From Rhynchopus euleeides (lineage: Eukaryota; Euglenozoa; Diplonemea; Diplonemida; Diplonemidae), in NCBI GenBank assembly GCA_963210315.1, contig OY723322.1:1426001-1490000 (forward strand): 64,000 nucleotides of DNA, in the 5' to 3' direction. The position numbers and the translations under genes were made by a program. Under the pieces are notes generated by a model. The model saw only the letters and a program-made list of their open reading frames with translations, made no database searches and was not told where the DNA came from. Positions 41,992 to 54,199 of this stretch are shown here, piece after piece. The stretch's first letter is position 1, and each line of letters begins with the position of its first letter.

Positions 41992-44020
41992 ATGCCCGCT
42001 GGGAGCACTGGCAGAGACACCGATGGCCCGAACTCCAGCCTGCTGAGCACGGGCAGCAAGAGGGGGTCCCGCCAGCATGCCAGGCCGCCCAGCCCGTATG
42101 GGCATTCAGCGCATCTTGTGCGCGTGCCCTCACCGCACGGCCAGGTGCAGGTGCACGCAGCACCACGCGACTTGGAGAAGGAGCGCGAGGTTGCGCGCCT
42201 CGAGACACGTATGAAGGTGCAGGCGGAGGAGATCCTGCGGTTGAACGCAGACGTCGCCAGCAGAGATGCCGCTGTTGACGAGCTGCGACGACAAGTGCGT
42301 GAACACCAGGCTGACAGACAGGTGCGTATGGAAGAGGGGTTGCGGAGGGAGCTGTCCGCACTGCACAACGAGCTAGAGGAGAAGCGTAAGGCTGTGGAGT
42401 CATTAGAACTTGCCACCGATGCCAGCCGCACCATCGCAGACCTGCGTGAGGACAACACGCGTGTGCAGCACGCACGTGCACGCGCAGAAGACCACGTGCG
42501 GCATCTGGAGGAGCAGGTGCAGGCAGTCACAGCAGAGTGCGCCACCCTGAAGAGCCACAACACAACCCTCGCACGTGGCGCACAGGCTGAGATCCAGCAG
42601 AAGGTGCGTGAGGTGGAGGAGCGGCTGCGCGTGCAGCACGAGCAGCAGCACGACGTGCTGTCGCACGAGCTGGCCACGCTGCGTGCCACCCTCGACAGCA
42701 AGGAGGTGGATGTGCGCGAATACATCGGACGCGAGGCACGCCTCCAGAAAGAGGTTGACGTCCTTCGAGACCAATGCCAGGAGCTGAAGGGACACGGCGA
42801 GCGCATGCACGCCCTCCTCTACCAGGCCAGCGAAGACGGCGACGCCTCACGCGAAGCACTCCGTGAGGAGCAGCGCCTCCGAGCCGACAGCACACGCGCT
42901 TTGGACGCACTCCACACCGAACTGTCAGCCAAGATGCGCACGGACATCAACCGGGTGGTGGAGGGTGCAGAGCGCGAGCTCAGTGCCGTCCGCGACCGCT
43001 GCAAGCAGTACGAGTCGAAGTACCGTCGGACCAAAGAGCGCCTCACCCAATCAGAGTCCCGAGAGGAAGAGCTGCGCATCCGCCTGCGCAGCACGCAGGG
43101 GCTGACGGAGGAGGGGCGCGAGAGGGACATCGAGAGCTTCAAGACGCGTGAGGCAGAGCTGCTGCGCGCCGTCACCGAGGAGCGCGAAGACCTGACCCTG
43201 CGCCTCTCGAAGGCCGAGAGCGAGCTGTACACCACGCGTGCCGCTCTCGCCGAGGCGAAGACCGCTGCACTCATGCAGTACTTCAACGAGCGCGGGCTGA
43301 TGGAGCAGGAGATGAACTCCAAAGCAGACATTGTGGCGGAGGAGGTGCGCAGCTGCACCAAGCTGGTGCGCCGCATGCTGGAGCGCCACACCGCCCACAT
43401 CGACCCCCCTCCAGGCGAGGGCGACTCGAAGCTGCTGACGCTCAAACAGCTGGTATGTTTGGCAGGCCTGGCCTCTTGCAGTTCTGCCTTGTCGGGGGGG
43501 TTGTGTGGTTGTGTGCTTTCGGCTTATTTTCCTCTTTCGTTTCCCACTTGACACCACACCTCCCCCACAGCTGTTGCTGCTGCAGTCGCACTCAATGGCA
43601 GGCCTGGAAGACCCACCCCAGACCGCCCCTGCACTGGTCGCCTGGCAGGAGCGCGGCAAGGAGCTCCTGGCAGAGGCAGCGAAGAAGGTATGCCTGCATG
43701 CCGAGCCTCTGTCCCCCCCCCCTCCCTGGACAGCCAGCCCCACCTAACCCATGACGTGGGCAAAGGGTCCGCCAAGATCACCAGGAGAATGACCGTCGCC
43801 TCCCTTGTTGTCTTCATCTCTGACTCTGTGCCTGACTATTCCCTACTTGTCGACCCCCCGCCCCCCACCCCCCTGCACCCTGCACCCCACTCTCGCACCG
43901 CAGGAACCAAAGGCCGATCTCCAGAAGAGGGACCACCTGCCAGCAGCAACGCACGGGCATCCACTATTCTCGAGCATCACCACAACAACCACGTCGTCAT
44001 CTTCGGTCGTCTCTGAGTGA
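41992..44020 (+). CDS. Long coiled-coil protein, three exons
   Basis: Exons 41992-43452, 43571-43687 and 43904-44020 give 564 residues; introns of 118 and 216 nt (GTATGT, GTATGC) are both phase 0. The first about 55 residues are Ser/Pro/His-rich. From about residue 58 to 480 the sequence is an almost unbroken heptad-type coiled coil (EVARLETRMKVQAEEILRLN, LREDNTRVQHARARAEDHV, KQYESKYRRTKERLTQSE). The tail is Thr/Ser-rich (SSITTTTTSSSS). This resembles centriolar, flagellar or Golgi tether proteins, without a specific match. The start ATG is the first in a frame open from a stop shortly upstream; later ATGs are possible. Confidence 0.7.
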
Positions 44021-46253
44021 CGGTGGGTTTTGCGATGCAACTTTTTACACACGAACAGAACAAGGGCCAACCCTGTGAGGCTGGTGGGTCGGGGGCCCTG
44101 CTGCAACCTGCGGTGCTGTGGCACCGAGCCTCCCCCCGGAAGGGAACCTCCCACGCCCCGCACCCACCAGCGCACCAGCGTTCTGGACCTCGCTCTGAGG
44201 CGTAGAAGAGAAGTGCGTGCCCCAACAGAATAAGGGCCGCACCGCGGACACAGCTTTTTGTGTGATGCAGGGCCCCCAATGGGAAACATGTGTTTTGCAG
44301 TGCAGTGGTTTATTGCCATGTGGGCTCTTGATGCGTTGGTTTCTCACACACCGCTGCAAAAAATGTTGCTGTTTCCCCACCCCCCCCTCCCTCAAGTTTT
44401 GTTTTGTGTGTGTGTGCGTTCACTGCAGAACGAAATTTCCAAAGAAAATTTCCCCCACATAGTACGACCTGTGTCGAAACCCCTCCCCATAGAAGTTGAA
44501 ATTACCACACAAAACAACTCCCCCCCCCCACTCCACCGCCACCGCCACCTTCCAATTCTTATCGGGGGAGGCCACCCACCTACCACACGCCCTGTTCTGC
44601 GCATCATTCCGAGCAGCCTCCCTTATCAGTCAAATGTATAACTGATCTCTTTCGTCTCTTTCCCCTTCATCCCCACCGCCTTCTCCTCTCACCCACGGCA
44701 GCCGGCAGGAGGGCAGGAAGGGAGAGCGGGGGGGGGGGGGGGTGACGGGAGTGAAAAGAAAGCGGCGTATTTTTTTTGTCAAAAAAATTGTATGACCATG
44801 TTTACACCCAGGCATGTAGCTTGGGGGGTCCAGCTGGTCTCAAGACCAGCAGTTGCCTATGTTGCTGGTCTGGGGGGAAAAAAAAAAGTATAAATCCGGG
44901 AAACCCCAGAATTTTTTTTTGGTGGGGGGGTTTTCCCTCACACCAGGCCGAAGATGTACCCTGCAGCAGGCCCGAACCACGAGGATTTCGGCTCCCGATG
45001 ACTGCTTCCCGCGCAGGACTGGGTTCCGACCTGATGTCGGAGAGATCCACACCGTGTTCAGCCCGGAAGGAACAGATGTTCACTACCGTGGCCTCCGGCG
45101 GCTGGGGGGCTCCGCCCCCCAGACCCCCCTGTGGCTTGTGCTTGTCAATATGCGACTGTGGGGTTCTTCGCTACCGTCAAGTTTTCGTCAAAGTTCGGCG
45201 ATTTCTCATACGCATACACATAGGAAATGCACCAGCACACCGTTTCGGCACCGTAGCGAAGACCCACGGTGGCGCTGTCTACTCCGTGCCTCCGGACGCG
45301 CCCCGGAGAACCCGGTGTCGGTCAGGACGGGATTTTGGGGGAAGCGCCGGAAAATACCCCAGACCAGCAGAACCAGCAAAAATCTGAAAATCCAATTTCA
45401 AGCTACGTGCCTGTTTACACCCCTTGCGTCTCAAAAAAAAAGCAAAATGCAAAGAAAGGCAGAAAATGCAAAAAAAATATATACAGAGAACCCGCTTCTT
45501 CTCTCTCTCTCTCTCTATGCCCTCCCCTTTTGCCCATCCCTGTCGGAGGCGTTCCGCTGATTTGCCGGTAGGGCCTCGAGGGGGTGGCGGCGGCGGCGGT
45601 GGTGGTTTTAGGTGCAGACACACAATAGCGAACGAACCCTGGAGGGTAGGGGGGGGGGGAAGAGCGTTGGGGGTTTGCGGAACGGTGGGGTGAGGGGGTT
45701 GGGGTGGGAGGGGCAACGGGGCTTCACGGCACTGAAGAGGAAGGGGTTGGCAGCCCGCCCCTCCTCCCGTGCTCCATTCGCCCCCTCCCCCCCCCCCCAC
45801 CGGGGAAAAGGGGTGGGGGGGGGAGGGTGGGGGCAAATCGTATCCGAATTTCCATTTTAGATTAGCAGACCCGAAATAATGGCATTCCGCAATGCTGCTG
45901 CTGCTGTACCACTCCGCAGACAGGTTTCCCGAGTCGAAAGCCCCTCTGTCGGTTGAAGGTTGAAGACAGTCTGATAGCCTGGCAGTCTGTGGGCCTCGGA
46001 TCCCCCCCTTCCCTCCCTCCCTCCCTCACCGCACGACGTGCAAGCTCCTTGTTTGTGATGCGATATATCTCCACACCACACCACCCCACCGCCCCACGCA
46101 GCCAGCCGCCCCTACACTACTCAAATCGGCGGCTGTGCTGATCCGCACGAGCTGGAAGGGCCAGGGGTGGGTCTTCTTGGCACCTCTCAATACACCCCGC
46201 ACCGCACCCCCTCCCCCTCCCCCTCGGAATCTTCCCAAGAGGGGGGCTGCGCG
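44021..46253. other. Intergenic containing a miniature element
   Basis: No protein gene recognised. The stretch includes G15 (44730), A- and T-rich short runs, the 603-bp inverted-repeat element at 44810-45412, CT-microsatellites (45500-45515) and C/G tracts (45780-45825). CTTCCCAAG before the P2X start may be an acceptor. Confidence 0.5.
44810..45412. mobile_element. 603-bp Mutator-like miniature element, 10-bp TSD
   Basis: Termini AGGCATGTAGCTTG (44810) and CAAGCTACGTGCCT (to 45412) are inverted repeats with one mismatch in 14 bp. The decamer GTTTACACCC stands directly outside both ends (44800-44809 and 45413-45422), a perfect 10-bp duplication. Duplications of 9-11 bp are typical of Mutator-type transposons. 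Inside are small hairpins (CTGGTCTCAAGACCAG, GGGGGGCTCCGCCCCCC) and no convincing gene. Non-autonomous. Confidence 0.82.
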
Positions 46254-48288
46254 ATGGTGCTGAAAAAGTGCAAGCTGCTGGACCTCGATGACATCTTTGC
46301 GTACCGCACCCCACGGACTGTGCGCATCCGTGACAGGAAGCTGGGCATCGCAAGGATCCTCCTGCTTGTGGGGCTGTTCATCTATGTGGTGGTGTATGAG
46401 GTGATCCTGCAGAAGGGGTACCTCGCGAAGGAGGCTCCTGTTGGGTTCTTCGCGCGGGTCAGCGTGCGGAACGACAAGTGGACGAATCAGAACCCAGGAG
46501 TGTTGGGGTTGCCGTACTGCTGCCACACGGACAGGTGTCAGGGCACAGCCTTCCAGGCGGCTCGGGGCAGGCTGCCGTGCATGCACCTCGGTGATTACGA
46601 TGCCATCGTGCCCCCTTCCGAAGACAATGCGGCGTTCATCACCACTCGCGTGACGATCACAAAGTATCACCCGAGGCTGAGTGATTGTGTGGCGAACGTG
46701 CAAGTACCGGGACTCGCCTGTTCCCCCTGGCAGGTCATGAGCGGGAACACATCCACGTCGATGCAGACCGGTGACGTCGCGCACTATGTCGCAGGCACTG
46801 AGAACCACACGGTGCTCATCCGGCATGCGATCTACGGCAAGTATGGCATTGTGTCTGTTGTGCTCTCTTTTTGAAAGTTGGGGTGATTCTTTGTTTTATT
46901 TGGGGTCGCAATAAAGTGGTGCGCACTGTTGAACCACTGCCGTTGTGTGAGTATCTCGCGGTGCTTCCCTGTGTGCCGTACACCACATCCACAGGGAGAA
47001 CGACCTGGCCCTGGAGTCGGTGGCAGACATGCCGAAGGCGCGCCTCGCTGGGGCGAACGGAGATTACGTCAAGAATTTCTGCGACCTGCAGAACACAGGG
47101 GACATGGGCATCCAGTGCGACGACGACGGCAACGAGGCATCTCGCAGGCGACCTGGGGACGTCCTGACCATGAAGGACATCTTCGACGCTGCAGAGATGG
47201 TGCAGACCAACCTCGACGTCTTCAATGCTGGCGGGGCGGTGGACTCGCTCTACCTCGACAAGCTGTCGCCCTTCACATCCGACACACTGCGGTACGACGG
47301 GTTGGTCATGCTGATCGTTGTGGAGTACAAGGGCACAGGGTTCGACGCGAACACTGTGAAGTACACATACCATGTGAAATATGTCCCCTCTGTGGAGTAC
47401 AAATACGAGGAGGTGAAGGACTACAGCTACCGGGACCCCGTGACCAACAAGGTGATGGTGCAGCGTGAGGTGTGGAACCGCCACGGCGTGCGGGTGATTG
47501 TCGTCTACGCCGGGTGGATGGGGAAGTTCTCTTTTGTGGAGCTGCTGAAGACCCTGGTCACAGGCCTTGCCCTGCTGGCACTGGCAGGCACTATCACGGA
47601 CTACATCGTGATGCGGCTGCTCCCCAACGCGGAGATCTACAGACGGTACAAGAATGTGCGCACCATCGACTTCTCCGATCTCAAGCCAGGCACGCGTGAG
47701 CTCGAGGACGACAAGAAGTTGACGTGGGGCGGACGCCACCTCACAGACGAGGTGTTTGTCTACGGCGAGCTGTCTGACGACGAGGTATGTGCTGGGCGCC
47801 ACATTCTTTGCAGATTTTGTCGCGGAAGTTCCACGAGCCTCGATCTGAAAACCCCTCGACACCGGTCTCCCGTCCGCGCGTGCTGACCGCATGAGTGCCC
47901 CCTTCTTCTCCTCGTCCTGATGATGAGCGCCGCTGATAGAGACCTTGTTGTTCCACCTGCTGCCTACAGTTCACCCCCACTGCCCCCTTCATCCCCGCAG
48001 AAAGAAATTTCGGATCAGACGCGGGGCGATGCGACCTCCGAGAAGGACAAGCCTGCGCCTGCCACCACACCCGACGCTGCTGCCAAGCCGTACTCCGTCA
48101 ACAGCAGGCCGCAGGGCAGGGGCGTGGAAGATGGCGGCGGGTCCCCTCCACGCGGGCACTCGCCACGCCACCACGCGGGAGTGCCCCCCGCCACGGGGTA
48201 CAATCCGCACCCTTTGAGGGAGGATTACCCGCCAGTGCGCCCGAATGTGACGCACCACAACGGGCGGGACTACCGGAGCCGTGTCTAG
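46254..48288 (+). CDS. P2X receptor (ATP-gated cation channel)
   Basis: Exons 46254-46840, 46995-47784 and 48001-48288 give 554 residues; introns are 154 nt (phase 2) and 216 nt (phase 0). The N-terminus has the P2X signature Y-x-T-P-R (FAYRTPRTVRIRDRKLG), then TM1 (about 31-52) followed by LQKGY. A Cys-containing ectodomain follows, then RYDGLVMLIVVEY, WNRHGVRVIVVYAGWMGKFSF and TM2 (about 378-403) with the conserved Asp in TITDYIVMRLL. This is the arrangement of protist P2X receptors, which function at the plasma membrane or contractile vacuole. The vertebrate NFR motif and the following ATP-contact Lys are not seen; the aligned stretch reads VEYKYEEVKDY. The cytosolic tail of about 150 residues is Pro/Gly/His-rich and encoded partly by exon 3. 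Confidence 0.88.
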
Positions 48289-50392
48289 TCGCATCAGCAG
48301 AAGAGCAGCCCGGGCAGATCTGAAGGGCTGATGGCTGTGCACTCCATTTCAATACGAATTCAAAAAAGAACTGTGTCTGCGCCGTCCGATCGGAGATCGC
48401 CATTGGAGATCGGTGCAGGAGCAGGGAATCCGTGGCAGGCTGCTGCCACGGATTCCCTCCCCTCACCCGGGGGCCTGCCCGCCCTCCCCCCACCACCTCG
48501 AACAAGTTTGAGGGGGGTGATGTGGGTGTTCTGTGCTGTTCGTTGTGATTTGCTGTAGGTTTAGTTCTGTGTTCGAGCGAGAAGGGAAATGCCATCTGCA
48601 CACAGCCCGCCCGGCCCAAGACACACCCCCTTCACACCGTGCTGTGTGCCTGTGGGTATTTTCTTCGATCCACTCTTGCTCGGATGCGATCAGCTGGCCC
48701 TTTGTTGGGAACCAGATGTGGGTACGGTGGTGGTGGTGGTGGTGCGTTCTCCCCCGTCCCCGGCACTGCCGGCGACACCGCCTCCCCCGCCTGGTATTGC
48801 TGCACACAAACACCTCTAGGTTCAGAGGGTGGCACGACGAGTTTCTTCTCTCCGGATAAGCAAAAACACGCACGCCATCTGCCGGCCTTTTTCCTGTTGT
48901 GTCAGCACAGCAGCCATGCCGCCGCACCCTATTCCCTTCGACTGGCAAGGGGGTTTGGTTTTTCCCAAACCCAGTGCCCGCTATGAGGAAATCGCGAGGG
49001 TTCATCGTCCCCAGAGCGATGGAAAAGCTTTCATAGCCCGAACATAGGTCACTGGGTTGGGGGGGGGGGGTGTGGAGCGTTTTCTCCCGAGCTTGCCTGT
49101 TTCTGTAGTAGTTTGTAAAAATTTACGTCACCTCCCCCCCCAGCGCGTTTCATCCCAAGTTGTGACTTTCTGATTTCCGCACAGACGGCCTAGCTGCCAA
49201 TAATATATCTCCCCCCCGTACCCTGCCAGCACTCTGCGAGGATCTGCCACCCGAAGGTCCTGGTCAGAAAGCAATCCACACGCGAGTGTCTGTGGGTCGC
49301 GTCAAGGGCAGGGGTGATGGTCTGCCTTCTTCATATGCGAATCATTCTGCAGCAGTGCAGACAGCACCGCCCAGTATCCTGGTCTTGATGTGATCTGTGA
49401 TCCACTGAATACAAAAGTGTCTGAGCCTGTGCGCAGCATGCAACAGCACCCAGCAGATACAACCAAGCCTGTCTCCCTGTCGTCCCGCCTCGCCCCCGGA
49501 GGGGGGTGCGGTGCGGTGTTGTGTGGTTTTGGTCTGTGCAAACCCTTCCTGTGGCCATTGAGTGGGGTGTGGGATTCTTTCCATCGTTGGCAGACACCCC
49601 CGTTGCTGTGCCCCTGTTGGCGGAACCAGGGCTTGTTGAAAGTGACCCCTTTGCACAGACACGACTTCTCTCAGCCCGCCTGAATTTTGTTTTTGCCCAG
49701 TGTCCCGCCCGTGGACGGGCGTTCTCTCCTCAGCGGCTGGTTCATTTGTCGGGCAATACATGCCTTGCCATCCCTTATTGGCCCTTCTTCGAGTGCATCA
49801 CGCGCATGTGTAACTTGGGTGCCGATGCGCCTCGGGATGAAGCCACACAAACCGAGACCGGTATTGAGCAGGGCCTCCATATTCAACAGTGTGGTGAGGG
49901 TGGCCAGACCTCCACACGATACCCACCATCGGGTGGGCCTTGGAGATGTATGACAACACTCAGTGACACCACAGCAGGATCAGGGTGGTCGGTACAAGTC
50001 GACACCAAGCAAAGGATTCACGCGGAGGTCGCGCAGGCGTGTATGTTTCTGTCTGTGCCTTTCTCTGTATGATCTCGGCGACAGCCTGGACAACCTTGCC
50101 CCCCACCCCCCCCCCACCCCGGACATACACAGTGCCGAAGGCCACCCTGCCTGGCAGACCAGACCAGCTGTAGTGGTGACAGTCAAACGACAAGGCAACC
50201 AACCTCTCCCCGCCCCCACCCCCCCCCCCCCCCCCCCAGCAACTGATCTTTTTACACAAGCCTCCCCACCGCCCCTCCCCGCAACCACACCCTGCTCCGC
50301 CACACCCCTCCTCCTCCCACACTCAGGGCTCAAGCGACGGGGGACACACCCTGCCCGAGCACCCAAACCAGGCAGCCCCTCCTCAGAAGGCA
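48289..50392. other. Intergenic, 2.1 kb
   Basis: No gene recognised. A perfect 15-4-15 hairpin lies at 48424-48457. GGTGGTGGTGGTGGTG lies at 48725-48742. C and G runs occur near 49055-49066, 49132-49140 and 50216-50238. Lower-GC stretches (48880-49200) carry only short frames. Confidence 0.5.
48424..48457. repeat. Perfect 15-4-15 hairpin after P2X gene
   Basis: GGGAATCCGTGGCAG, loop GCTG, then the exact complement. It lies 136 nt after the P2X stop codon. It has the same stem and loop lengths as the hairpin at 59945. It could be a 3'-end or RNA-processing structure; no T run follows. Confidence 0.8.
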
Positions 50393-51672
50393 ATGCCCCC
50401 GACCTCCCTCCGAGCGCAGATCGTGCGCAACGGGAAGCACACCGACGCACGCGCCGTGGTGCTGTCGCTGAAGGATGGCGGGTGGGGCGACCTGGAGAAG
50501 AGCGGCCGCAACAAGCTGCGCATGGGCAAGGTGAAGCGCGCCTTCCTCCGCGGGAAATGCGGCGCGGTGTCGGAGCTGGAGTGGGGCAGCGCCACCGCGC
50601 TGGCAGACCTCCCGCAGGACCGGGTCCTCGTCCTCAGCGCCGGTGAGGACTACAGCGGGGTGATCGCCCCTGCCCCGACGCAGGACGACGGCACGCCAGC
50701 CCCGCCACCCTGCTGCGTCAACATCCTCTGCAAGCAGAGCCACCTCGACGCGGAAGCCGCCTCCCAACTGGAAGCCGTCTGCCGCCGCCTCCACGGGGTC
50801 CGCCACGGCATCGGGCTGCCGGACCTCCACCCAGGGCGTGGCTTCCCCGTCGGGGCTGCCATCGCCTCCGCAGGCCGCATCCACCCCCCCCTCGTCGGCA
50901 ACGACATCGGGTGTGGTATGCTGCTGCTGCGGACCCACATCCCCCGCGCCAAGGCGGAGAAGGACAGCAAGAAGGACCGCTGGGCGGAGCTGCTCCGCAA
51001 CTCCGACATGGATGAGGCGATGGACTCCGCCACGGCGATGGAGCTGCTGGGGAGGCTGGACCCCACCCTGCTGGAGGGGCAGCACGCCGCATATGCGCAG
51101 CGCTTCTGCGGGAGCTTCGGCACTGTCGGGGGGGGAACCACTTCGCCGAGCTGCAGGTTATCGACAAGCTCTGCTGCGACAACGCGGAGCTCGACCCCGA
51201 CATGGCCTTCCTCATGGTCCACTCTGGGTCCCGCGGGATGGGCAGCGAGGTGCTCAGCACGCATCTGGAAAGCGGAGGCGGTGGCGGCGGCAGCGGCCTC
51301 CCCGACGAGGGTGATGAGGCTGCCGCCTACCTCAGCCGGCATGACTACGCCGTGTCGTGGGCTGGGGCGAACCGGAGAGCCATCGCGTCGCGTTTCCTGC
51401 ACACCATCGGGGAGGAGGCGGGCGGCACTGCCGAGCTGGCTGACATGTGCCACAACTTCGTCGAGAGGCAGCGGTTCGGCGGGGAGGATCTCTGGCTGCA
51501 CCGCAAGGGGGCCGCCCCCGCCACCAAGGGCTGGGTGGTGATCCCGGGGTCCCGTGGTGCACGGAGCTATCGTGCGCACAAACAAAACCCGGACTCTTTT
51601 GCCCAAACAAGCTTGCTTGTCACAGCGAAAGAGTCAGTGGGAGCGTACCCGCGCGCAGTGTGTTTTGAGTGA
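50393..51672 (+). pseudogene. RtcB-like RNA ligase, frameshifted and 3'-truncated
   Basis: Family of GTP-dependent RNA ligases that join 3'-phosphate ends in tRNA splicing and repair; the form here resembles the RctB branch known beside release factor H in bacteria. Motifs in order: GLPDLHPGRGFPVGAAI, GNDIGCGM (metal-binding Asp and Cys), GTVGGG-NHFAELQ, HSGSRGMG and HRKGAAPATKGWVVIPGSRG (with the His that is guanylylated in RtcB). The frame changes inside a run of eight Gs (51128-51135); nine would keep the reading frame through GGGNHF. After GSRGARSYR the similarity stops, and the frame ends at 51672 without the usual C-terminal HGAGR-type segment. It is either a damaged gene, an assembly error plus a missed intron, or a truncated copy. 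It is a possible bacterial transfer. Confidence 0.8.
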
Positions 51673-52585
51673 GCAACACAAAACCACTTTTATCACAGCA
51701 ACGCCCTTCACAGGGGCCACAACACACTGCCGCTCGTGCGCACAAACAACTCGTCTCCATCCCGAAAGAATCCTCATGAATCCCAGTTTGTGTTTTGCCC
51801 GCAAGCAAGCAACTATTGTCAGTGGTCTCAAACCCACAGACTTTTGAAAATCTCAGCCCTGCTAATGTCTTTACCTCAGCATATATATTTTTTGCCTGTG
51901 TGCGTGTCGACAGCTTCAACAGCTGATCATCAGCGGCTGAGCTGATGCTCGGCGCACTGTCGCAGGTCACGAGGAGGGGTGGCGGCTTCTGTGGAGTTCT
52001 TCGCTATCATCGGTTCACCTCAGCCTTTTGTGTGGGAACCTTTTCAAATATTATGGGCAGAAACTCACCCAACGTTGAAACTGCACCTTTCTGCCCCGCT
52101 TCGCGAAGATTCCCTGCCTACCTTCATCGGACCTGTCCACAGGCGCTGCCCGGCTATGGTCTGTCTCCGGTCTGTCGGAGAGTACACGTTTTTAACGTGA
52201 CATCTGCCGTGTCTCTTTTTCCCCGAATTATTGTACGGTCTGCCACAGGGCGGAAAAGATTTTGAGCCGAACGCGATTTTTTGTTCTGAGAGTTCTGCTC
52301 GATACAGGGTGCAAAAATGCTTGCAGAGCATCACCACACACCAGACGTGGGGATGTTCTTGCAATCGCAAACCCGACGAACATCCTTCGGCTCTCTTCTC
52401 CGCAAGCCTTTCCACCTTTGCACCACAGACGCACAGTTCGGAGCTGTTCTTTCAGTTGCTGAACCGAGGGATACGACCTATCATCCATGCCGAGCCAAGA
52501 GAAAAATCACCCGCCGTGATAGTGGTTCGGTCCGAGAAAGGTCGGTGTGTTTAGTTCTGTGCAAAGCCAAAGAAAAGGGGGCCGT
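51673..52585. other. Intergenic after truncated RtcB gene
   Basis: Lower GC than the genes. No gene recognised and no continuation of RtcB found. Short frames lack features. Confidence 0.45.
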
Positions 52586-52680
52586 GGGGGCCCTCGCTAC
52601 CAGTCACAGCTCGTCAGTCAGTGAGGGGAAGTGGGCTGGGACTCACCTTTTCTCACTCAGTCTGGTAGCGGGGGGCCCCC
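52586..52680. mobile_element. 95-bp miniature element related to the PSMA4 intron element
   Basis: Starts GGGGGCCCTCGCTACCAGTCAC and ends CTGGTAGCGGGGGGCCCCC; GTG lies directly outside both ends (52583-52585 and 52681-52683). The left subterminal (CAGTCACAGCTCGTCAGT) and the right subterminal (CCTTTTCTCACTCAG) match those of the 3.15-kb element at 33949-37099. It is thus a minimal deletion derivative of that family, also with a 3-bp duplication of the form GNG. Confidence 0.85.
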
Positions 52681-54199
52681 GTGTCAAACAATATCTCCAC
52701 ATATTCTGTTCTGTTGGTTATACTCTTGTGCGAGATGAATCCGCCAGGATTATCGAGGCTGCCCTTGAGGCACAGCCACAGTCAATGCTCCTGCTCTTGC
52801 GGTGGAGTTGATTTCAAAAACCCGAACGCTTCAGCCTTTGGGGGCCATTCGCTCTGCTGTGCAGGAGGGACGGCTCTGTCCCAGCTTGCTTGGCCTGTTG
52901 ATATGTTGCCCAGAGTGAAGGCCCACATCCCGCTGTCAAAAAAAATAGCCGTGCTCGAAGGAATCCGTTTCTCGCGAATCAGCCGAATTGTTTTATTTCG
53001 CGCCCAGTGTTGTTGTGCCAGGTCTGCCTGGGGATGGCATCAGCCAGCCGTCCCTCTTGCATTTCTGAATTTCTCGTCGTAGCCACTCTGGGTACCGTGC
53101 GATACTGAATGTCAAAGTGTGAAAGTATGTTGGGGCCAACCCAGCGACAACACTGTTGTTGCATGCCACTGCTCTCTATTTTTTAAAACTAATTACGAGC
53201 GACGAAGCGTAGCTAAGTCGCGAAGTAACAAAGTACATCGTATGGCGGAAGCTTTAGGATTAGCACCATGCCACTTCGCTTCAGGGCCTCAACATAGCCT
53301 TGAGACACAAGTGGTGCTCAACAAAAAGTTGTCCGGATGTGTATCACACAGTTGTAGGACAAGGTGTCTCCCAAAAAGTGAAAGCCATACTTGGCCGTCT
53401 CCATGTCGGCGGACGGCAGCCCAATTTTTGCAATTTTTTTTCCACTGCAAGAAAAAAACGGCACCCAGACAGGGTCATGTCTCCTGGTGGGCTGTCGGCA
53501 GAACGAAAGAACGAAAGAACGCCTGCCATTTCTACTCCACAGACAACTGTCTCAGGGAGGTGGCGCAAGCTCGGACCGGGGATCTCTGTTGAACAACAAA
53601 CTCTGGGGTGCCGTGACACGACACGTTACGTATGCCAGGTTGCAGCCACTTTGACAGCTGAATTATGATGTCATCTGTGCTGTCTCCTTCGTTGTCATGA
53701 GTGTTTGGCTTTGTCGCCCCAAGCTGTCATCTGACATGCCCTGGGTGGCATGTCAAGCTTCCTGCCCATGACGCAAGTGTTGTGCTCCGAAAGGCCCCCT
53801 CCCCCCTCCCCCAGATATAACTGGTACTCTTTCCGCCAGTTTTCACCCTTCAAAAACAATGCTTGTCTTTCCAAAGCACCCCCTCCCCCTCCCACCCGAC
53901 CGCTCTCAACAAAATTCCAAGAATGACCCGGCGCCTCCCCTTCCCCCCTCCCCTCCGCCCTGCGACCAATTTGCCCACACTCAACCTGCCTGTTCAGTTC
54001 TCACCCCACCCCCCACCCTTGAAACGCCTCTCTTTTGCAGTGTAGGCATAGCACACACCACGACGCAAACACATCCCCTCATCTTGCCACCCTGAGCCAA
54101 TCCTCTCCTATACCACCCCACACTACCCCCCCCTTTCTCTTCAGGTCCCCACGCCCAGCGTGGGCTACCCAAAGGCCCACCCCCTCCTCCATCCGGGCA
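52681..54199. other. Intergenic
   Basis: No gene recognised. Balanced composition to about 53780, then C-rich low complexity (53795-54160). TTTCTCTTCAG (54136-54146) is a good splice-acceptor-like sequence upstream of the next start. Confidence 0.5.
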
